Assembly: GCF_026210795.1 (NCBI RefSeq)
Contig: NC_089442.1
Coordinates: 2,480,001 to 2,544,000, forward strand
From: Rhizophagus irregularis
Lineage: Eukaryota > Glomeromycota > Glomeromycetes > Glomerales > Glomeraceae
DNA length: 64,000 bases
Reading direction: 5' to 3'
Shown here: piece after piece, positions 56,700 through 64,000 of the stretch
Position numbering within the stretch: position 1 is the first letter of the stretch
Layout: every line of letters begins with the position of its first letter
Notes under the pieces: generated by a model
Told to the model about the DNA's origin: nothing
The model's database searches: none
The model's input: only the letters and a program-made list of their open reading frames with translations
Translations under genes and position numbers: made by a program

Positions 56700-57670
56700 T
56701 TACTAAATTTGAATAATTGGTTCTTATTATATTCAAACCAATCATAGGGCAATGATAAACTGCATTTGATTATCATAATGAGACATGTTAAAATGGTCAA
56801 TATTAGAGACATCTTTATAGTATAACAATTTCAACAAATTGTATTTGACTTAGTTTTTAACAATTTTAGTATTTTTACATATAATACTGGTCAATTGGCC
56901 AGCATGAATAAATCAAATAATCTCACTCATTAATTATTAAGTTAATCGAAAAAAAGTTTTAAGCTCATGCATAAAAATTCTTACCGAACTTTTAATAGAA
57001 AGTGAGATAAGTAGATTTCATGTTAATAATTTCAGTTCTAAATTAATTTGCTGTGACGTCAGATTCTTCACTACTATCCGGGGTATCATTTTTAAATAAG
57101 TCGAAATTCCAGCTTTACCGTAGAGCTACCAAGGCGTTACAAATTGCCGGAATTAAAAAATTACCGGGCGTCCTTATTAGTTACACAAATATCAATCTAC
57201 ACTAGAAATTTTACTGTTAAGCAAACACGAAAAATAAAAAAAAATAACAATTTTGACAATTATAGTTGTAATAAGAGGTACTTCTAAAAACAATTTCTGA
57301 CATATAAATGTATCATATAGAAATATTATGTTTAACTACTTGTTTAATGACAAATTAATTTTTGTTTAAACTACAGAATTTATAAAGAAGCAACCATAGA
57401 CATGAAAATAAATAACGGAATTTCTAGAAGTATTACGAGACTTTGTAATTAATGAAATGGGGGTCTAAATTTATTGAATTTAGTTTGTTATAAAGGAAAT
57501 ATAGAAATAATTGATATAATTTTTATAATATAGAGATTTATCATTTAAAAAAAAAAGAATTGAAATTAAATCTTATTATCATCAAACAATAAAATTACAA
57601 TATTCTAATTCTAAATTAGATATTTACATTATAAAATTGTTTACCTGAAAATAATAAATAAAATTTCTAT
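56700..57670. other. Region between convergent genes
   Basis: It holds the 3' ends of the CobW-type and LysM genes. A minus-strand fragment reading WNFDLFKNDTPDSSEESDV then TAN and a stop (about 57108-57047) looks like the acidic C-terminal end of a larger decayed protein, possibly a transposase. Nothing upstream of it could be joined. Confidence 0.35.
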
Positions 57671-59100
57671 TTATATGTGTTTAGAGTTTCTAATAAAAGT
57701 AGGGGGAACGAAGCGAGGATCTTTTTTACTACAAACTTTATTAAGAGAAGATAATATTTCGGTGTTATAACTGTTACTCAAAATATCACGTCTAGTTCTG
57801 TCTTTTACAATATTATCTAGATTAGAATTTCGAGTAGAATCTTGTCTCATTGTTGGTAAAGGTAATGATATATTACAATGTTGTTTATGACGATTTAAAT
57901 GAGATACAGGTGATGGTGATGGTAATGTTGGCGTTGTTAAAGGAGTATTTGGTATTGGTGAAGAAACAGGAGACGAAGTTATTCTTTTTGATGGAAAGTA
58001 AGTTAATTGGTCAGCGGGTAATTGCTGAATTTCCGCTCTTGTAAAATTATTTGCACTATTATTAGAAGTTGTAGAAGAAATAGAACTAGACGAAGAAGTA
58101 ATTGACCATATTGAAGAATTTGAGGTAGATTCGTGTGAACTTTGTCTTAAATGAAAATTATGGTTATGATTACTATGATTACCATTAACATAATTCGCAT
58201 GTTCTGGTAAAGTACAAAATAATAATTCTCTTTCATAAATTGTAAAAGGAGTCTTTGAAGTAGGAGAAAATGATGGTCTTATTATATTATCTGAAAATGA
58301 TCTATTTGTTTTAATTGAAATATGGTCATCTTGAATAACTACTTTTGTTTCATCATCAATGATAGAACATTGATCAATTGGAATATACAGAAATTTACGT
58401 AAATGAATTGAATCATTCGTCCATAATTTATTGGCCTTCTTTAAGATTGAAATCTGGAATTTTTTTTTTTTTAAAATGAGTTAATTTATTTATTTATTTT
58501 TTTTTTCACAAAAAAACAAAAAAAAAAATTACCTCAATTCCATAAAATAAAGCAACACCTGCTATAGTATCAGATGGTTTAATCTCATGTACAATAACCA
58601 TTTTCTTTTCATTATTATCAACTTCTTTCAATAAATTATTTTTTAAATTCGTATTAATACTAATTTCTGACATACTACTTCTTTTTCTTAAATTATTGCC
58701 GTCAATGTTTTGTTGTACTATTTCATTACCTGTTCCATCAATTTTGGGTGAAGAATGCCGTTTACCAACTAATAATAAATCATCGTTCTTGTTAAATTTC
58801 TTAAAAAATGGAGGAGTAATTGGTGAAGTAGTAATTTGATGATTAAGTGGATGTGAAGTTGTTGGTTTAAGCGCTAATTTATGTGGAGAACTGATAGAAG
58901 TTGATATATGTTCCAATATAGGTCTTTTCTTTTTATATTCTAATTCCCTTGTTAAGGACGTTTTAGGTGGAAAGAATACTTTTGGTGGTGCATCATTAAC
59001 TGTGGAAAAAAAAAAATTATTATTAGCTGTTATTGAATTTTGCTCAATAAAAGGATAAATTATAAATACCTGGCCAATTCTGAAAACAAATATTTTCCAT
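57671..59100 (-). CDS. LysM-domain protein without signal peptide
   Basis: On the minus strand the exons are 59070-59100, 58533-58999 and 57671-58453. They close in frame to 426 aa, starting MENICFQNWP. A single LysM domain lies at about 146-188 (IVHEIKPSDTIAGVALFYGI, then ISILKKANKLW and LYIPI), interrupted by the second intron. No N-terminal hydrophobic segment is visible, so unlike secreted chitin-binding LysM effectors it is probably intracellular, like the LYSMD1/2 group. The rest is Ser/Asn/Thr-rich and low in complexity. The last exon has no early Met, so it is easily missed by ATG-based frame calling. Function is unknown for this type. Confidence is high for the domain and moderate for exon 1. 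Confidence 0.85.
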
Positions 59101-59986
59101 TTTAAAAATTTTTAATTTACGAAAAGCCTTTTTTTTGTGGTTATAAATAATTCGGAACTTTCCAACTATACCTTAATCTGAAGTAATAATAAATTGATTG
59201 ATTACCTCTAAAACAAGTTTAAACTAGTTTTGATAAAAAAAAAGAATATAGTTAATTACCGGATATATTTTCTCAAATAAGGCTAGTTACGATAAAAACA
59301 TACATCGGGTGAAAGCCTAAGCAACATAGATATCCTATGAATAATACTCCGTTTGGGAAATTTGAGATCCGGATATAAACTATCGGATTATCCTAAGTTG
59401 ATAATAAATTAATTTAATTCGCCAAAGTTTTTCTAGAAACTGTTCGTGGCACAAATAACGATCAATATTGACCATCCACAGAAAATTACTGGACGTGCAT
59501 GATTACGCACTCGTACTTAAATATTTCGATAATTCCAAAAAAGTCAAATAGGAGCATTAAAACATTTAACATTTTATATTTCCGATGCTCATCATACTAA
59601 AAAGTGAGTTTTTAAAAATGATACAAATTTTTTAATTAAACGGTAATAATTATACAATTCAAAATATTTTTTTTTAAGAATATCATCAGAAAAAAATTGT
59701 ATTTTTTTGTATTTTTTTTTTGATAATGCAATGTTAAAGAAAAATACAATCAATAAATCAAAAACTGCTATCATACATATAAATAAAAAACTATATATAA
59801 AACTGTGTACATCTGTAAAATCCAACTGATCAATATATTTACAACAATATAAATTTTTTTTTTTTGGTTTTTTTTACTATATAAGCCAAAGATAAACCCA
59901 AATGATTTTGTATGAAGGAAAAAAAATGTGTATAATAATAAACAATAAAAACTGATATTTATAACATTGAAAATTTCTTTTTTAAC
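59101..59986. other. Intergenic region, LysM promoter and RasGEF 3' flank
   Basis: No gene on either strand. The left part (to about 59560) is the upstream region of the LysM gene. The right part is A/T-rich 3' flank of the RasGEF gene. Confidence 0.5.
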
Positions 59987-62900
59987 TTATTGCCGATTTC
60001 TTTCTAAAGAACCACCTCCAGCTGCAACTTCACTAGCTACCTTTTTCGCTAATGCCATACGGAAATCCTCTATACCTTCTATACTCAACAGTATAGAATT
60101 GTTATTCCCTAAACTATTTCGAGTTCCAGGCGCACTTGCACTAGATCCCATACTGCTTGCTGAAGAAGCACTTGCACTACGTTGCATTAATGCAGCAGGC
60201 TTTGGCATTAATGGAGGAGGAGTTGCTGAACGTGGCTCATCTAATGATCTACGTGTAGAAATTCCGGGTGCATAAGTAAAAGGTTTTGCACCAGGAGGGC
60301 TAGCAGAAGAAGTACGTCCATGAGCTTTCATAAAAGTAGCTGCAGGACTTTTTGGTGCTAATTCACCATTAGATGAACTTCGAGAATGAGATGTTGCTCG
60401 TATCATAGCGGTGGGACTTTTGGGAGTTTCAACGGCTTCATAGCCACCAAACATCACTCTCATAGCACCAGTTCTCCAACTAGTTCTTTTATTACTGGAT
60501 ATAGAGGTTGGATTCATTGTTGATTCGGTATGAATTCTGGAAATTTCTTCCTTACAATCTGCTTCTGTATTTTCTTTTTCCTTTTCATTTTCACTAACTT
60601 TATTTTTCTCTTCTTTCTCTTCACGTGCTTTTTCCATACTACTCCGTGATCCAAAGAAAAAGTTTCCAACCTTTTCTGTAATGTTTCTTTTTTCTTTTTC
60701 TCTAACACTGCCCACTTCTTTATCTGAGATGGGCCCAGCCCTATCTGATTTAGTTGTGATTGATGTGGTGACTATTATATCAACTCCTTCTTCCAAACTA
60801 TGAGGTCTTGAATCCCCACTACCACTAGTAGAACTCGTTCTCCCAATTCCACTGCTAGTACTAACATTACCTCCAGTACTTGTACCACTTCCTCCAACAG
60901 TGCTTCCTGTGCTACCACGACACGTATTGCTAGAATTTGACATCGCACTATTTGGAGTACCGTTCCATGAAGCTGTTCCAGCCCGACCACCATTGCTATG
61001 TCCATTTTTGTGCTTTTGCGGCTCACGTTTTAAGCTCAATTCATCCACACTTTTTTCTGGAATCCACACTCTTGTTAATAAATAGTGTGTAATTAATTGT
61101 TGCTTTTCTTCAATAGATTCATCTTCATCATCATTCCTATTATTATATTTGTAACCACTACCGCGATGAAGAGCAGCACTAATGCTTGCTGTACGAAAAT
61201 GATGATGTTTAGTTGATGCTTTTATGTAAGCTTCAGGTGGAGTTGGCTGATACTTTGGTCCATGTTGATATCTAATCATAGTTTGCAATAATTCTTGTAT
61301 ACGAGGATCTTCCTGTAAAGATTGCATTCCTCCAGGAGAATGTAAATTCATCAACGATGACGTAGAACGAGGTGTGGTTGGTGTATGATTGTTATTAGAT
61401 AAAGATATACCAGAAGAATTTGATGAACCTGCAGATTTAACAGCAGCAATTAAATAGGTAGCGTCCATAATAAATGTTCCTAAAAATGGTATAGTAGGCT
61501 TCCTTAAGAAACCTTCTCGTTGTATAGTCTCCCGATATTTTCCATAATTTCTCGTTTCGCTCATCATGTCACTCAAAGCTTCCAACTTTACCATGCTCTT
61601 TTTTGGAATACAAGCCCATGTTCTTTTTAGTCTTTTTATAGGTGGTGTTCCCAGTGCAGCAAGAATAGCCTTTAAAGTTTGAAAATTATGTAATTCGTGT
61701 AACTTAACAGCCACTTTTACCCAATGGTTTATAATTTGCGCACGCGAGGAGGCCTCTAGAGGTAGTAGGATTGACCGTTCTACAACCCTTGTAAGATAAT
61801 TAAAAAAGTCCGTTGAAGCAGTTATTTTTGAGTGAGGATTCTTTGGAGAATGTGAGAGAAGAACTGTTGGATCAATTTCCAAAAATATTGCAGATTCAAT
61901 TAAAGTTAATTGATATGCAATCATATGAGGTGCAAATTCTAAAATATCCGGATCTTCAGCAGCTTTATAAACTAATTTTCGAGATCTTGTTATTGATTGT
62001 TTTAGACCAGCGACTGTAGTTCCATGCTTCTCAATTGTCTCCTTAATTTCTTCATCTGAAAGTTCTGACCATGTTAATCCATCAGATTCAGACTGTGGAT
62101 AACCAGCTTCTCTCATTTTGGATATAATACGATATTCTGACAATTTATTTTCTAATATTTGAATTTTTTGTTTCAATTGTTCGTGCTGAGTTAATAAAGG
62201 TGACTCTGGAATTTCAGGTACGTGATCTGAATATTGTGGTGAACTCGGTGATTGGGCATTTTCGTTTTCAGTCAACGTAGTAGCAGGTACCAAATTATTT
62301 GGATTAACAGCGCCTTCAGGAATAACACTGATCATTTTTGGTCGTTGTTCAAATAAATTTGGAATTGACGACGGTACAGCTATTGCTCCATAAAATGATG
62401 CAGGCGTCGTAGGAGACGCCAAATATGAAGAATAAGGACTTTCTTCATCCGTTGGTGAGTCTGTTATAGATCCTGTTATCGATCCGGTTAGTGTAGGCCG
62501 TCTTCTAGACGTTGAAACAACATGACTAGGTGACGAAGAACGTCGACGAAGTAATGTTTGTGAAATTGTAACATCTAAAGATGACTCTGATCTGCGAAGA
62601 TAAGAACCTATAAAAGGTTGAGAATATAATTAACATACAGAAAAAAAAAATTCGTAAATTGAAACAATGACTAAGTCCTTACCATTTCTTTCGGTGTAAT
62701 CTTCGTCTTCATCGTCTGTATCGGAACTATCTGCATCATCATCGTCATCCTCACCCTCACCAGAAACAACATGTGCATCCCTACCGATACCAGACACTTC
62801 AATATCCTTTAAATATTTTTTCATGCTGGGAGTTCTTACAGGCTTTGGCGGTAATGGAGGTTTTGTTATCGGAGAAACTGGCTGATCATTTTTTGGTGAA

Positions 62901-63556
62901 TTTGACGATCCATCATCGGTTACTTTATTAAGAGATCTGCGCGTAGGCTTCGGTGGTATCGGAGGCGCTCTATTTGGCGATGAATCATGTGGATGTTCCT
63001 CCTGTTGTGGTGTTGGTGGATATATTGCTATGTTTAGATTTGGATTTCTTCGTATTACGGGTGGAGTTTGATGTTTAACTATGATGTCTTCAGCATAGGA
63101 TAGACATGTCCTAGATAAAGTAAAAAGTGAAGAAAGAGACGCCGGTTTTGAGGCTACAACTAAAAATTATAAATGTAGAAATTGGTTACAATCAGCCTTC
63201 TTAAGAAATTTTTTGCTAATGTTTAAACTAACCGAATCCAAATTAAATTTCTATTTATCCTAATTATCATTTACAAACATGACATAAAATTGTTTTAAAT
63301 TTATGTGAAATCTTACCATTATTTACAAATTTGATGCTATTTAGCTCTTTTGCTATTACATTCAGTGCACTTATATATGAAAAGTAGGCATCCTGAATAT
63401 ATTATGCAAAATTAGACATACAAATTAGCAAATCAGAAACAAAAAAATATAAAATTTCTTTTCTTTTTGCGTTAAAAAAACAAATCACACCTTTACATTT
63501 CCTGAAGACAAATGATCAGTGGCATCTTTCAAAAGTTCCTGGAGTATATCCTCCAT
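59987..63556 (-). CDS. Ras guanine-nucleotide exchange factor with possible MIT-like N terminus
   Basis: It activates a Ras-type GTPase by releasing GDP. On the minus strand the exons are 63491-63556, 63317-63392, 62683-63159 and 59987-62607. They close in frame to 1079 aa, starting MEDILQELLKDATDHLSSGN. Residues 1-45 form paired helices resembling an MIT domain (AYFSYISALNVIAKELN), a module that in other proteins binds ESCRT subunits. Proline-rich PPIPPKP and PPLPPKP motifs (about 110-160) could bind SH3 domains. An acidic run and a coiled coil (about 346-368) follow. The RasGEF catalytic domain is about 428-668: FAPHMIAYQLTLIESAIFLE, NHWVKVAVKLHELHNFQTLK, PFLGTFIMDATYLI. A low-complexity insert lies before its last helix (IQELLQTMIRYQHGP). 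The C-terminal 400 residues are Ser/Gly-rich. No N-terminal REM domain was recognised. Confidence 0.93.
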
Positions 63557-64000
63557 AACTCCCCTATTTTTTAACAACTTTATTTAAATAATTTGCAACT
63601 ATTCCCAATTTTAGTCGAAACCGCCTCCTATCCCTTAATGCTTTTTCTTTCGTCGTTATAATATTGTAATGTTGCTTTTTGTTGAAAGTAAATACTTTTT
63701 CAGTTTTATAAGTATAGAACAAGAAAATAAAGCAAGAAACGATAAACTTAAATGGTACATGTAAAGTTTGATGATCTTGTTACAAACATACAAATGTCAT
63801 TATCGTTACAACAAAAAAATATTTTTTAAAGGTGCCTTGTCCTAATGTTTGTTAATTCTTTTAATTAATTTTTAATTTTTACTATAATATTTATTTATAT
63901 ACCGGGCGAACCCCCCTTTAATTTACACTAAAAGAAAATATTTACAAGATGGAGTAAAGGAATTATTAACTGTCTGGTTGAAGAACAACTCGAGAATAAT
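63557..64000. other. Upstream region of the RasGEF gene
   Basis: AT-rich, with no TATA or CACGTG recognised. A minus-strand open stretch runs from the window edge to about 63930 (EQ-free, reading ILELFFNQTVNNSFTPSCKY). It is too short to judge. Confidence 0.4.

Overview
The window looks like nuclear DNA of an arbuscular mycorrhizal fungus of the Rhizophagus type (Glomeromycotina). The base composition is very AT-rich. Genes carry many short GT-AG introns, mostly 45-150 nt, and encode fungal proteins such as a Skn7-type regulator. About two thirds of the window is mobile or decayed DNA. Species assignment is inference; no rRNA or other marker is present.

Layout. 76-4766 (+): a 23-exon MSH5 gene, a meiotic MutS homolog. 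4767-14064: AT-rich DNA with MITEs, a decayed pogo/Tigger-like transposon nested in an older element, and a relic of a eukaryotic TnpB/Fanzor gene. 14065-15924 (-): an SR splicing factor with two RRMs and one unusually long intron. 16920-19140: two decayed genes of unknown function. 19342-37710: one DNA transposon of about 960 bp holding two roughly 8 kb LINEs of the same family in opposite orientation. The second LINE itself carries two hAT-like insertions, one containing an array of 17 hairpin units. 37711-49421: a dense nest of hAT-like elements, fold-back MITEs, pogo-like MITEs, a SINE-like retroposon and decayed genes. 50670-63556: a gene-rich island with a 449-aa unknown protein (-), a Skn7-like HSF/response-regulator factor (-), a CobW-type GTPase (+, divergent from Skn7), an intracellular LysM protein (-) and a 1079-aa RasGEF with a possible MIT-like N terminus (-).

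The host genes are single-copy regulatory or housekeeping types and do not form an operon or cluster. Exon models for the six intact host genes were built by hand from splice signals, phase and family similarity, and all six close in frame over their whole length. The most informative novelty is in the repeats: layered insertions that give a relative time order, hAT-like elements whose interiors are arrays of palindromes, and a short palindrome shared by otherwise unrelated repeat families.
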